Assembly (NCBI RefSeq): GCF_015070375.1
Contig: NZ_JADCLL010000001.1
Coordinates: forward strand, 374,501 to 438,500
Length of the DNA: 64,000 nt
Origin: Nocardioides kribbensis
GTDB lineage: Bacteria; Actinomycetota; Actinomycetes; Propionibacteriales; Nocardioidaceae
Direction of reading: 5' to 3'
The translations under genes and the position numbers were made by a program. Positions 25,223-35,372 of the stretch are shown one piece after another (the stretch's first letter is position 1; each line of letters starts with the position of its first letter). Below the pieces are notes generated by a model. It was not told the DNA's origin, did not search any database, and was given only the letters and a program-made list of their open reading frames with translations.

Positions 25223-26232
25223 TGGCCGCCACCACGGGCCTGCGCACCGCCCAGGGCGCCGCCCACGCCGCCATCAAGAGCGTCGGCGCCTACCGCGCCT
25301 CGCGGGTCGTGCCCAACTCCGAGGTCGTCGAGGCCATCGACTCCTCCGACGAGTGGATCCAGCAGCGCTCGGGCATCCGCGAGCGGCGCTGGGCCACCGA
25401 GGAGGAGACGGTGCAGGTGATGGCCGTGGGCGCCGCCCGCCAGGCCGTCGAGCGCGCCGGCCTCGAGCCGGGCGACATCGGCTGCGTCATCGTCGCCACC
25501 GTCAGCCACCACCTCAGCACGCCGTCGCTGGCCACCGCCGTCGCCCACGAGCTCGGCACCGACCACGCCCCGGCCTTCGACATCTCCGCGGCGTGCGCCG
25601 GCTTCTGCCACGGCGTCGCCCTGGCCTCCGACCTCGTGCGCGGCGGCAGCGCCGGGCACGTGCTGGTCATCGGGGTCGAGAAGCTCTCCGAGATCACCGA
25701 CCCCACCGACCGCGGCACCGCCTTCATCTTCGCCGACGGCGCGGGCGCCGTGGTCGTCGGACCGAGCGAGACCCCGGGCATCGGCCCGGTCGTCTGGGGC
25801 TCCGACGGCGAGCAGTACGACCTCATCCGCACCCGCGAGGACTGGCACCAGGCGCTCACCTCCGAGGAGCCCCGCGTGCCGCACCTGGTGATGCAGGGCA
25901 ACGCCGTCTTCCGCTGGGCCTCCTTCCAGATGGCCAAGACCGGGCTGGAGGCCGTCGAGCGGGCCGGGATCACCGTCGACGACCTCGACTGCTTCGTGCC
26001 CCACCAGGCCAACAACCGCATCACCGACACCATGGCGCGGGCCATGAAGCTGCCGGCCGACGTGCGCATCGCCCGCGACATCGTCGACCAGGGCAACACC
26101 TCCGCCGCCTCCGTGCCGCTGGCGCTGGACCGCATGGTGGCCGAGGGCGACGCCCGCTCCGGCGACCTCGCGCTGCTCATCGCCTTCGGCGCCGGGCTCT
26201 CCTACGCCGCGCAGGTCGTCACCATCCCCTGA
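25222..26232 (+). CDS. fabH: 3-oxoacyl-ACP synthase III
   Basis: A 336-aa condensing enzyme that joins an acyl-CoA starter to malonyl-ACP to begin fatty-acid chains. The catalytic triad is visible: Cys125 in ISAACAGFCHG, His in CFVPHQANNRI and Asn in DQGNTSAASVP. SDEWIQQRSGIRERRW is the family start region. Its ATG shares a base with the fabD stop (TGATG), so the two are coupled. Actinobacterial FabH enzymes often prefer branched starters, but specificity cannot be told here. It is second in the fabD-fabH-acpP-fabF-accD set. Confidence 0.96.
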   Translation: MAATTGLRTAQGAAHAAIKSVGAYRASRVVPNSEVVEAIDSSDEWIQQRSGIRERRWATEEETVQVMAVGAARQAVERAGLEPGDIGCVIVATVSHHLSTPSLATAVAHELGTDHAPAFDISAACAGFCHGVALASDLVRGGSAGHVLVIGVEKLSEITDPTDRGTAFIFADGAGAVVVGPSETPGIGPVVWGSDGEQYDLIRTREDWHQALTSEEPRVPHLVMQGNAVFRWASFQMAKTGLEAVERAGITVDDLDCFVPHQANNRITDTMARAMKLPADVRIARDIVDQGNTSAASVPLALDRMVAEGDARSGDLALLIAFGAGLSYAAQVVTIP

Positions 26233-26356
26233 CCGGCCCTGACCGGCCCCGCGCGGGCCCGGCAGGGGCCCGACCACACGCCCCCGACGTACCCGAACGC
26301 ACCACCCGAACCCCCGCGGGGACCTCCCGCGGCCACCACAGAGAAGGAATCACGCG

Positions 26357-26602
26357 ATGCCCACCACCGAAGAGATCCGCGCCGACCTCGCCGAGATCGT
26401 CAACGAGGTCGCCGGCGTGGACGCCGACGACGTCCAGCTCGACAAGTCCTTCGTCGACGACCTCGACGTCGACTCGCTCTCGATGGTCGAGGTCGTCGTG
26501 GCCGCCGAGGAGAAGTTCGGCGTGTCCATCCCCGACGACGAGGTCAAGAACCTCAAGACCGTCGGCGACGCCGTCGCGTTCATCGAGCGCGCCTCCGCCT
26601 GA
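26357..26602 (+). CDS. acpP: Acyl carrier protein
   Basis: An 81-aa acidic four-helix protein. Ser40 in DLDVDSLSMVE carries the 4'-phosphopantetheine, and the rest (EEKFGVSIPDDEVKNLKTVGDAV) is canonical. It shuttles growing acyl chains among FabH, FabF and the other type II synthase enzymes. ATG 26357 follows GAGAAGGA. A 124-base gap separates it from fabH, with a small CCGCGGG/CCCGCGG hairpin. After it lie a tandem repeat and two strong hairpins before fabF, so acpP may be expressed at a higher level than the downstream genes, as is usual for ACP. Confidence 0.97.
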   Translation: MPTTEEIRADLAEIVNEVAGVDADDVQLDKSFVDDLDVDSLSMVEVVVAAEEKFGVSIPDDEVKNLKTVGDAVAFIERASA

Positions 26603-26605
26603 CCG

Positions 26606-26685
26606 GCAGCACCACCCCAGCACCACCCCAGCAGCACGCAGCAGCACCACCCCAGCACCACCCCAGCAGCACGCAGCAGCACCAC
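26606..26685 (+). repeat. Perfect 35-bp tandem duplication (2.3 copies) after acpP
   Basis: Positions 26606-26640 and 26641-26675 are identical, and the first ten bases recur at 26676-26685. The units are purine-poor on the plus strand (CAGCACCAC-type), with almost no G runs. The repeat lies directly before the hairpins, in the untranslated spacer between acpP and fabF, where copy number is free to vary. Confidence 0.95.
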
Positions 26686-26710
26686 GGCGGCCCCGGACCC
26701 CGGGGCCGCC
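26686..26710 (+). terminator. Hairpin 1 between acpP and fabF
   Basis: GGCGGCCCCGG (26686-26696) pairs perfectly with CCGGGGCCGCC (26700-26710) across a three-base loop. There is no U-tract. It may attenuate transcription into fabF or protect the acpP mRNA 3' end. Confidence 0.6.
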
Positions 26711-26720
26711 CCGCACCACC

Positions 26721-26755
26721 CGCGTCGGGCGGGCGCAGCAGCACCGCCCGACGCG
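26721..26755 (+). terminator. Hairpin 2 between acpP and fabF
   Basis: CGCGTCGGGCGG (26721-26732) pairs perfectly with CCGCCCGACGCG (26744-26755) with an 11-base loop, only ten bases after hairpin 1 and about 30 bases before the fabF start. Confidence 0.6.
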
Positions 26756-26785
26756 TCCCTTCCCGCACGTGAGGACACCCTGACG

Positions 26786-28050
<1,265 letters not shown>

Positions 28051-28054
<4 letters not shown>

Positions 28055-29487
28055 GCGTCCAGGCCGCGCCCGCCAAGCCGGCGAAGCTCCCCCGCGACCA
28101 GGACCCCCGCAACCCGGTCCTGCGCCTGACCGCCTTCTTCGACGAGGGCTCGATGGAGCTGCTCACCCCCGACGGCGACTCCGGCATGCTCGCCGCCATC
28201 GGCAAGGTCGCGGGCTCGCCCGTGGTCGCGTTCTGCTCCGACGCCACCGTCATGGGCGGGGCGATGGGCGACGTGGGCTGCCGCGTGGTCGTCGACGCCT
28301 ACCACCGCGCGATGACCGACGGCGTGCCGATCGTGGGCCTGTGGCACTCCGGTGGAGCGCGCCTGGCCGAGGGCGTGCTCTCCCTGCACGCCGTGGGCCG
28401 CATCTTCCACGTGATGACCCAGGCCTCGGGCAAGATCCCGCAGATCTCCGTGGTGCTCGGCCCCGCGGCCGGCGGCGCGGCCTACGGCCCGGCGCTGACC
28501 GACGTGGTCGTCCTCGGCCCCGAGGGACGCATCTTCGTCACCGGGCCCGACGTCGTGCGCTCGGTGACCGGGGAGGACGTCGACATGCTGCGTCTCGGTG
28601 GTCCCGAGCCGCACGGTCGCCGCTCCGGCGTCGTGCACATCCTCACCGACTCCGAGGCCGAGGCCCTCGAGCGCGCCCGCGGCGTGGCCTCGCTGCTCGG
28701 CGCCCAGGGCAGCCTGCGCGTCGAGGACGTCGAGGACCGCGACCTCGCGGCCCTGCTCCCGGAGTCGAAGAAGCGCGCCTACGACGTGCACCCGCTGGTC
28801 GAGTCGGTGCTCGACGAGGGCACCGCCCAGGAGCTCCACGCCCGGTGGGCGCCCAACATCGTCACCGCCCTGGGCCGCTTCGGCGGGCGCACCGTCGGTG
28901 TCGTGGCCAACAACCCGCTGCGCCTCGGCGGCTGCCTCGACTCGCTGTCGGCGGAGAAGGCCAGCCGCTTCGTGCGCATGTGCGACGCCTTCGGGGTGCC
29001 CCTCATCGTCCTCGTCGACGTGCCCGGCTACCTGCCCGGTGTCGGTCAGGAGTGGGACGGCGTCGTGCGTCGCGGCGCGAAGCTCCTGCACGCCTTCGGC
29101 GAGTGCGTCGTGCCCCGGGTGACCCTGGTGACCCGCAAGACCTACGGCGGCGCCTACATCGCCATGAACGCCCGCTCGCTCGGTGCCACCAAGGTGTTCG
29201 CCTGGCCCGGGGCCGAGGTCGCGGTCATGGGCGCTGTCGCCGCGGTGCGCATCCTGCACCGGCGCAAGCTCGCCGAGGTGTCGGTGGAGATCCGTCCCCA
29301 GGTCGAGGCCGAGCTCGCCGCCGAGCACGAGCGCATCGCCGGTGGCGTCGACAAGGCCGTCGAGATCGGGGTCGTGGACGAGGTCGTCAGCCCCGAGCGC
29401 ACCCGCAGCATGATCGCGCGCGCCATCGACGAGGCCGTGCAGAGCGTCGGCGTACGCCACGGCGCGCACGGCAACATCCCGCTCTGA
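28051..29487 (+). CDS. accD: Acyl-CoA carboxylase beta (carboxyltransferase) subunit
   Basis: A 478-aa carboxyltransferase of the acetyl/propionyl-CoA carboxylase type, which moves CO2 from carboxybiotin to acyl-CoA to make malonyl- or methylmalonyl-CoA. The N half carries GLWHSGGARLAEG and LGPAAGGAAYGPALTD, with oxyanion-forming Gly/Ala turns. The C half carries VDVPGYLPGVGQEWDGVVRRGAKLL (crotonase-like) and KTYGGAYIAMNARSLGA. It is shorter than most PccB/AccD proteins (about 530 aa) and lacks the Cys4 zinc finger of E. coli AccD, as is normal in actinobacteria. A biotin carboxylase/BCCP alpha chain is not in the window. It overlaps fabF by four bases, so acetyl-CoA carboxylation for fatty-acid synthesis is the most likely role. 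Confidence 0.93.
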
Positions 29488-29538
29488 GGCTCCTCGTCGG
29501 CACCCCGCCGCGCCCCCGCACGCACCAGCGCGCACCAG

Positions 29539-29573
29539 CACGCCCCCGGGTCGTCCCACGATCCGGGGGCGTG
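29539..29573 (+). terminator. Hairpin after accD
   Basis: CACGCCCCCGG (29539-29549) pairs perfectly with CCGGGGGCGTG (29563-29573), loop 13 bases. It closes the fab-acc operon about 50 bases after its last stop. Confidence 0.65.
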
Positions 29574-29647
29574 TCGCGTAACCGTGGCGCCCGTGGCACG
29601 TTGGGGAGACGACCGTCACACGACGACCACCCGGGAGGTCGACCCCC

Positions 29648-30142
29648 ATGCCCGCCACCACGCTCGCGCTGATCCGCCCGTCCACCCGCCGCGCCCGCGC
29701 CGCCCGAGGCCCACGCGCGGGCGCACTGGCCGTCGCGGCGGCCACGGCGCTGGGCGCCGCCGTGCTGGGGCCCGCTGCGCCGGCGCCGGCGCACCCGGGC
29801 CACGAGGGCTTCGCCCGCTTCGCCCAGATCGAGCGCGGCGACGGCATCCTGCGCAAGGGCTGCCACGACTACCGCTACCGCTACGAGGTGGAGGTGAAGC
29901 CGCGCTTCGACCAGTGGGCGTTGGAGACGTTCCTGGTCGACCGGCGGGGCGAGCGGGTCGCGGCCGGCGCCTTGCTCAAGGGCGCCGACCCGAAGACCGG
30001 GGTGGACTCGGTCCGCTTCTGCCGCACCGCGACCGTGCCGGGCCGCTTCACGCTGCGCGGCAAGCTCACGCTGCAGAACGTCGACGAGATCCACGACGGC
30101 TTCATCAAGCCGATCCGCTTCCGCCTGCGCCTGCCGGGCTGA
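29648..30142 (+). CDS. Secreted hypothetical protein
   Basis: A 164-aa protein of no recognised family. An Arg-rich N-region is followed by a hydrophobic Ala/Gly/Leu segment (about residues 24-45) and AHPGHEG near residue 48, typical of an exported protein cleaved near AHA-like residues. The mature part of about 115 residues has two Cys (KGCHDYRYRY and RFCRTATV), which could form a disulfide outside the cell, and alternating basic and hydrophobic residues that suggest a beta-sandwich. ATG 29648 has GGGAGG nine bases upstream. It is a single gene between the accD terminator and the convergent DUF3145 gene. Confidence 0.75.
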   Translation: MPATTLALIRPSTRRARAARGPRAGALAVAAATALGAAVLGPAAPAPAHPGHEGFARFAQIERGDGILRKGCHDYRYRYEVEVKPRFDQWALETFLVDRRGERVAAGALLKGADPKTGVDSVRFCRTATVPGRFTLRGKLTLQNVDEIHDGFIKPIRFRLRLPG

Positions 30143-30234
30143 CCCGACGGCTCGCGCCGCACCGGGCTCGGCGGGACCTCACGGCGTCGGCCCTGCGGGG
30201 TGCCGGACCGGCGTGGGCGACCAGCCCGCCGGCC

Positions 30235-30753
30235 TCAGACGACCTGGTGCAGCCAGCGCACCGGCGCGCCGTCGCCCGCGTGGCGGAAGGTCTCGAGCTC
30301 GTCGTCCCACGGCTTGCCGAGCAGCTTGTCGATCTCGGTCAGCAGGGTCACCTCGCCCAGCGCGGCCTTGACGACCGCGGCCTTGAGCCGGTCCTCGGGG
30401 ATCATGATGTCGCCGTGCAGCCCGGTGACGGCGTGGTAGACGCCGAGCTCGGGGGTGTAGGAGAAGCGGGTGCCCTCGGTGGCGCTGGTGGGCTCCTCGG
30501 TGACCTCGAAGCGCAGGTGGTTCCAGCCGCGCAGCGCCGAGGCGATGGCGGCAGCACTGCCGGCCGAGGCTGCCCAGGACAGCTCGGCTCGGTACGTGCC
30601 CGACTGCGCCGGCTGCGGCGTCCAGTCGAGGCTGACGGCGGCACCGAGCACTCCGCCGACGGCCCACTCCACGTGCGGGCACAGCGCCGAGGGCGCTGAG
30701 TGCACGTAGAGCACGCCCCTCGTCGAATTACGGGTGGCAGTCTGTGTGGTCAC
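30235..30753 (-). CDS. DUF3145 family protein
   Basis: A 172-aa soluble protein of an actinobacteria-specific family. Conserved features include TRGVLYVHSAPSALCPHVEWA near the start, LDWTPQPAQSGTYRAELSW, WNHLRFEVTEEP and PWDDELETFRHAGDGAPVRWLHQVV at the end. No enzymatic motif is known. GTG 30753 is chosen because GGAGG lies five bases before it; an in-frame ATG at 30768 would swallow that SD. The family is often found next to fatty-acid synthesis genes, as here, which suggests but does not prove a lipid-related role. Confidence 0.88.
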   Translation of the reverse strand: MTTQTATRNSTRGVLYVHSAPSALCPHVEWAVGGVLGAAVSLDWTPQPAQSGTYRAELSWAASAGSAAAIASALRGWNHLRFEVTEEPTSATEGTRFSYTPELGVYHAVTGLHGDIMIPEDRLKAAVVKAALGEVTLLTEIDKLLGKPWDDELETFRHAGDGAPVRWLHQVV

Positions 30754-30820
30754 CGTGACCTCCTTCATCTGCGGCGCGAGCTACGCCTTCCCCAGCGGTC
30801 TCGTCGTCAGATGTCGGTCG

Positions 30821-30837
30821 CACGAATGACACTCGTG
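30821..30837. promoter_or_regulatory. 17-bp imperfect palindrome in the DUF3145/redox-operon gap
   Basis: CACGA, seven bases, TCGTG, with 14 of 17 positions matching its own reverse complement. It lies 68 bases before the DUF3145 start and 172 before the divergent gene at 31009, in the largest intergenic gap of the window. The binding protein is unknown. Confidence 0.3.
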
Positions 30838-31008
30838 TAGTTGTGCGCCCCATTGTGCCGCACACCGGTCCCGGGCACCAGCACGACATCCCGTCGGTGG
30901 CTCACAGGTGACGCACAGGTGGTGCCGGTGGTGCTGCCAGCCGCCCCGGCGAGGGTCCTCGGTGTGAGACGTCGAGCGACGTCGCAGACCTGGCGAGAGG
31001 ACACCACC

Positions 31009-31584
31009 GTGAGCGACGACCGATCCGGCACCGACCGGCCCACCCCCAGCGGCTCGCGCTGGGAGCCCACCGACCCCGCGGCGCCCACCGCACCGCTCGC
31101 CGCCGCACGCCCGCCCGAGGCCCCCGCTCCGAGCGCCGAGACGAGCGCCGAGACGAGCGCCGAGACGGGCACCCCGACGGGCACCGCTGCCGCCGCGCCC
31201 CCGTCCACCCGCCGCCCGTGGCGTGAGCGACTCCCCCGGCGGCGCGGCGCACGCGTGGCCGCCGCCGGCGCGCTCGCCGCACTGCTGCTGCTGGGCTCGG
31301 CCGCGGGCGGCTTCGCGGTGGGCCGGGCGACCGGTCCCGACGGCGACCGCACCGGCGTGCCGGGCGCGCCGTCGGGCTACGGACCCGGCGACGGCGAGGA
31401 CCGTGGCTTCCCCGCTCAGGGTGGCCCCGACGGCGACGGCCCCGCGGGAGGGTTCCCCGCCGCTCCCGACGGCACCCTGCCCGACGGCACGGCACCCGAC
31501 GGCACCGCTCCCGGGGGGACCGCGCCCGACGTCGCCACTCCCGGCGCCACGACCGACGACGACGCGAGCGGATCGGCCACGTGA
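31009..31584 (+). CDS. Single-pass membrane protein of the redox operon
   Basis: A 191-aa protein with no enzyme domain. About 80 cytosolic residues rich in Ala, Pro and Thr (with a repeated SAETSAET) are followed by a basic patch (RRPWRERLPRRRGAR), one transmembrane helix (about residues 84-104), and a Gly/Pro/Asp-rich outer tail of about 85 residues with a repeated PDGTAPDGT motif. GTG 31009 starts it; the stop overlaps the reductase start by four bases (GTGA). It may anchor, space or regulate the electron-transfer proteins encoded after it (inference from position). Orthologs with a family name are not recognised. Confidence 0.7.
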   Translation: MSDDRSGTDRPTPSGSRWEPTDPAAPTAPLAAARPPEAPAPSAETSAETSAETGTPTGTAAAAPPSTRRPWRERLPRRRGARVAAAGALAALLLLGSAAGGFAVGRATGPDGDRTGVPGAPSGYGPGDGEDRGFPAQGGPDGDGPAGGFPAAPDGTLPDGTAPDGTAPGGTAPDVATPGATTDDDASGSAT

Positions 31585-32993
31585 CCACCCTCGCCGCTCC
31601 CCCGGCACCGCAGGGGGTCCCGAGCACGTCCGCGGCGCTCGACACCCGGGCCGCGCGCGTCGATGCCGCGGTCCGGACCTCGGCCGTGGCGGCGCTCTGG
31701 CTGAGCCTGCTCGTCGTCACCTACTGGTGGGTCGCCGGCGGAGGGGTGCAGGACCTGGCGGGCTGGGAGACGGGGCTGCTCTCCAGCGGCCGCCTCGTCG
31801 GGCTGGTCGGCTCCGACCTGCTGCTCGCGCAGGTGCTGCTCATGGCGCGGCTGCCGTGGCTCGAGCGCGCCTTCGGCCAGGACCGACTGGCACCGCTGCA
31901 CCGCGTGGTCGGCTTCGTGTCCTTCGACCTCGTGCTGGCCCACGTCGGTCTGATCGTCTGGGGCTACGCCGCCGGGGACCTGCTCGCCACTCCGGCGACC
32001 GCCTGGGACCTCACCGTCGACTACCCGGGCATGCTCCTCGCGCTCGCCGGCCTGGTCTGCCTGGTCATGGTCGTAATCACCAGCGTCCGCGCCGCGCGCT
32101 CCCGGCTGCGCCACGAGTCGTGGCACCTGCTGCACCTCTACGCCTACCTCGGGGTCGGGCTCGCGCTGCCCCACCAGCTGTGGACCGGGCAGGAGCTGCT
32201 CGCCTCGACCGCGGCCACCGTCTACTGGTGGAGCGCCTGGGCGGCGGCGGCCGGCGCCGTCCTGGTGTGGCGCGTGGCGCTGCCGCTGTGGCGCTCCTGG
32301 CGCCTGGACCTCCGGGTCACCTCGGTGGTGGCGGAGGGCGACGCCGCGGTGTCGGTCTACCTCACCGGACGCCTCGACCGACTGCGGGTCGAGGCCGGGC
32401 AGTTCCTGCTGTGGCGCTTCCTGACCGGCCCGGGCTGGTCGCGCGCCCACCCCTACTCGCTCTCGGCCGCCCCCGACGGGCGCAGCCTGCGCCTGACGGT
32501 CAAGGCGCTCGGTGACGGCAGCGCCGCCGTCGCCTCGCTGCGACCAGGCACCCGCGTGCTCGTCGAGGGCCCCTTCGGACGCCTCACCGCGCGCGCCCGC
32601 ACCCGCCGGGGCGTGCTCCTGGTGGGGTCGGGCGTGGGCATCACCCCGCTGCGCGCGCTGGCCGAGGGGCTCGACCAGGCCCCGGGCGACGTGGTCGTCC
32701 TCCACCGCTACGCCCGGGAGCCGCTGCTCGGCGCCGAGCTCGCCGTGCTGGCCCGTGAGCGCGGCCTGCGCCTCGTGGGGCTCCCCGGCCCCCGCCGGGC
32801 TCCCGGCTCCTGGCTCGGCGACGGCGTGCCGCCCGTCGACGACGCGACGGCCCTGCTCCGCCTCGTGCCCGACGTCGCCGAGCGCGACGTCTTCGTCTGC
32901 GGCCCCGACGGCTGGAACGACTCCGTCCTGGCCAGCCTGCGCGCCGCGGGCGCGCACCCCGACCACGTCCATCTCGAGACCTTCCGGTGGTGA
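31581..32993 (+). CDS. Ferric-reductase-like transmembrane flavocytochrome with ferredoxin-reductase module
   Basis: A 470-aa membrane oxidoreductase. About six transmembrane helices (residues 33-240) hold paired His that could bind heme: PLHRVVGF and LAHVGLIVW, then ESWHLLHLYAYLG and LPHQLW. The cytosolic part has the FAD site HPYSLSAAPDG (the RxYS-type motif, with His for Arg), the NAD(P)H loop LVGSGVGITPLRAL and the end FVCGPDGWNDSV. It would take electrons from cytosolic NAD(P)H across the membrane. The next two genes encode an FMN-binding protein and the enzyme that attaches FMN, so the likely acceptor is a covalent flavin outside the cell. The final acceptor is unknown. Confidence 0.88.
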   Translation: MTTLAAPPAPQGVPSTSAALDTRAARVDAAVRTSAVAALWLSLLVVTYWWVAGGGVQDLAGWETGLLSSGRLVGLVGSDLLLAQVLLMARLPWLERAFGQDRLAPLHRVVGFVSFDLVLAHVGLIVWGYAAGDLLATPATAWDLTVDYPGMLLALAGLVCLVMVVITSVRAARSRLRHESWHLLHLYAYLGVGLALPHQLWTGQELLASTAATVYWWSAWAAAAGAVLVWRVALPLWRSWRLDLRVTSVVAEGDAAVSVYLTGRLDRLRVEAGQFLLWRFLTGPGWSRAHPYSLSAAPDGRSLRLTVKALGDGSAAVASLRPGTRVLVEGPFGRLTARARTRRGVLLVGSGVGITPLRALAEGLDQAPGDVVVLHRYAREPLLGAELAVLARERGLRLVGLPGPRRAPGSWLGDGVPPVDDATALLRLVPDVAERDVFVCGPDGWNDSVLASLRAAGAHPDHVHLETFRW

Positions 32994-32997
32994 CCCG

Positions 32998-33510
32998 ATG
33001 AGACGCATCTCCCTGTGGGCCCTCAGCACGCTGTCGACCGTCGTGCTCCTCCTGGGCTACCGCACCTCGCTGGAGGGCCCCAGCACCACCGCGGCCCTCC
33101 CCTCCTACAGCGCCACCACCACGAGCACCGCCGGCACGACCACGGGCGGGACCACCGGCGGGAGCACCACCGGTGGGTCGACCGGCGCAGGGGCGGGAGG
33201 AGGTGACGCCGGCTCGGGCGGCTCCGGCGGGTCGAGCACGGTGACCGGCAGCGTGGTGCAGACCCAGTGGGGGCCGGTGCAGGTGCAGCTCACGGTGGAC
33301 GGCGGCGGCGCGATCACCGGGGTCGACGTGCTGCAGTACCCCTCCGGCAACGGCCACGACCAGGAGATCAACGCCTACGCGCTGCCGGTGCTGGTGCAGG
33401 AGACGCTCGACGCCCAGAGCGCCGAGATCGACATGGTCAGCGGCGCCACCGTGACCAGCCAGGGCTACCTCGGCTCGCTGCAGGACGCACTCGACCAGGC
33501 CGGCCTGTGA
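32998..33510 (+). CDS. Exported FMN-binding domain protein
   Basis: A 170-aa protein. An N-terminal membrane/signal segment (residues 5-20, ISLWALSTLSTVVLLLGY) is followed by a Thr/Gly/Ser-rich linker of about 50 residues, then an FMN-binding domain with TQWGPVQVQL, ITGVDVLQYPSGNGHDQEIN and the flavinylation motif MVSGATVTSQGY. In this family the Thr of SGAT receives FMN through a phosphoester bond made by ApbE. The apbE gene is the next gene, overlapping by four bases, which strongly supports covalent flavinylation. The domain would carry electrons outside the membrane, fed by the preceding reductase. Confidence 0.9.
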   Translation: MRRISLWALSTLSTVVLLLGYRTSLEGPSTTAALPSYSATTTSTAGTTTGGTTGGSTTGGSTGAGAGGGDAGSGGSGGSSTVTGSVVQTQWGPVQVQLTVDGGGAITGVDVLQYPSGNGHDQEINAYALPVLVQETLDAQSAEIDMVSGATVTSQGYLGSLQDALDQAGL

Positions 33511-34304
33511 GCGCCCCCGCGGCCACCGCACCCGGCCCGACGCGCCGCCACGTCGACCACGTCATGGGCCTGCCGGTCAGCCTCGCGCTGCGGGGGCCAC
33601 ACGCCGCCGACCCCGACGACCCGGCCGCGCGCGAGGCCTGGTCGGCGGTCATGACGAGCCTGCGCGGCAGCGACGCGCTGCTGAGCACCTGGCGCGAGGA
33701 CTCCTGGGTCTCGCGACTGGACCGCGGCGAGGTCTCCCTGGCGCAGTGCCCACCGGAGCTGGCCGAGGTCCTCGCCCTCGGGGAGGACGCCGCCCGCGAC
33801 TCCGGCGGCGCCTTCACGCTGCGCCTGCCCGACGCCGCGGGCCGCGTGCGTCTCGACCCGACGGGCGTGGCCAAGGGCTGGGCCCTCGACCGGGCGGCCC
33901 GCGCGCTGGAGCCGCTGGCCGGCACCGACTGGTGCCTGTCGGGCGGCGGCGACGTGCTCTGCCGCACCCGGAGCCGGCGTACGCCGCTGTGGCGGGTCGG
34001 CGTCGAGGACCCGCGCGACGCGTCGCGGCTGCTCGCCGTGGTGCCGGTCGGCAACGGCGCGGTCGCCACCTCGGGCACGACCCACCGCGGCGCACACCTG
34101 CTCGACGGGCGCACCGGCCGCACGGCCCGCGGGGTGCGGCAGGTGACGGTGGTGGCCCCGACCCTCACCGAGGCCGACGTCGACGCCACCTGCGCCTACG
34201 CCCTGGGCCCCGACGCGCTCGCGTGGCTGCGGCAGCGCCCCGGGCGCTCGGGGCTGGTGATCCACGACGACGGCACCACGAGCACCTTCGCCACCCCGCG
34301 CTGA
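33507..34304 (+). CDS. apbE: FAD:protein FMN transferase
   Basis: A 265-aa ApbE-family enzyme that transfers FMN from FAD to Thr on a target protein outside the membrane. Landmarks are the HVDHVMGLPVSLAL start, LLSTWREDSWVSRLDRGE, LDPTGVAKGWALDRA, the flavin site CLSGGGDVLCR, and the Mg-site region HLLDGRTGR and TEADVDATCAY. No signal peptide or lipobox is seen, although ApbE often acts outside the cell; either it works inside or it leaves with a partner. It overlaps the FMN-binding protein gene (GTGA), its obvious substrate. Confidence 0.93.
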   Translation: MSAPAATAPGPTRRHVDHVMGLPVSLALRGPHAADPDDPAAREAWSAVMTSLRGSDALLSTWREDSWVSRLDRGEVSLAQCPPELAEVLALGEDAARDSGGAFTLRLPDAAGRVRLDPTGVAKGWALDRAARALEPLAGTDWCLSGGGDVLCRTRSRRTPLWRVGVEDPRDASRLLAVVPVGNGAVATSGTTHRGAHLLDGRTGRTARGVRQVTVVAPTLTEADVDATCAYALGPDALAWLRQRPGRSGLVIHDDGTTSTFATPR

Positions 34305-34366
34305 CCACGCGCCACCGGTGTCCCACTCGCACCGAGTCCACACCGGGCCGGCTTGGGGGCCCGTCG

Positions 34367-34372
34367 CAGGAT
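34367..34372 (+). promoter_or_regulatory. -10-like CAGGAT before the aldo/keto reductase
   Basis: CAGGAT-GGGCCC-ATG: a hexamer, six-base spacer and start codon, without an SD. The GGGCCC spacer is shared with the promoters at 37185 and 37784. Confidence 0.45.
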
Positions 34373-34378
34373 GGGCCC

Positions 34379-35350
<972 letters not shown>

Positions 35351-35372
35351 GGCCCCGCCGGGACCGCCCGGG

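Noticed and set aside
26606-26685. CRISPR array
   Set aside because: The two units are directly abutting with no spacer and no cas genes are near; a tandem duplication explains it.
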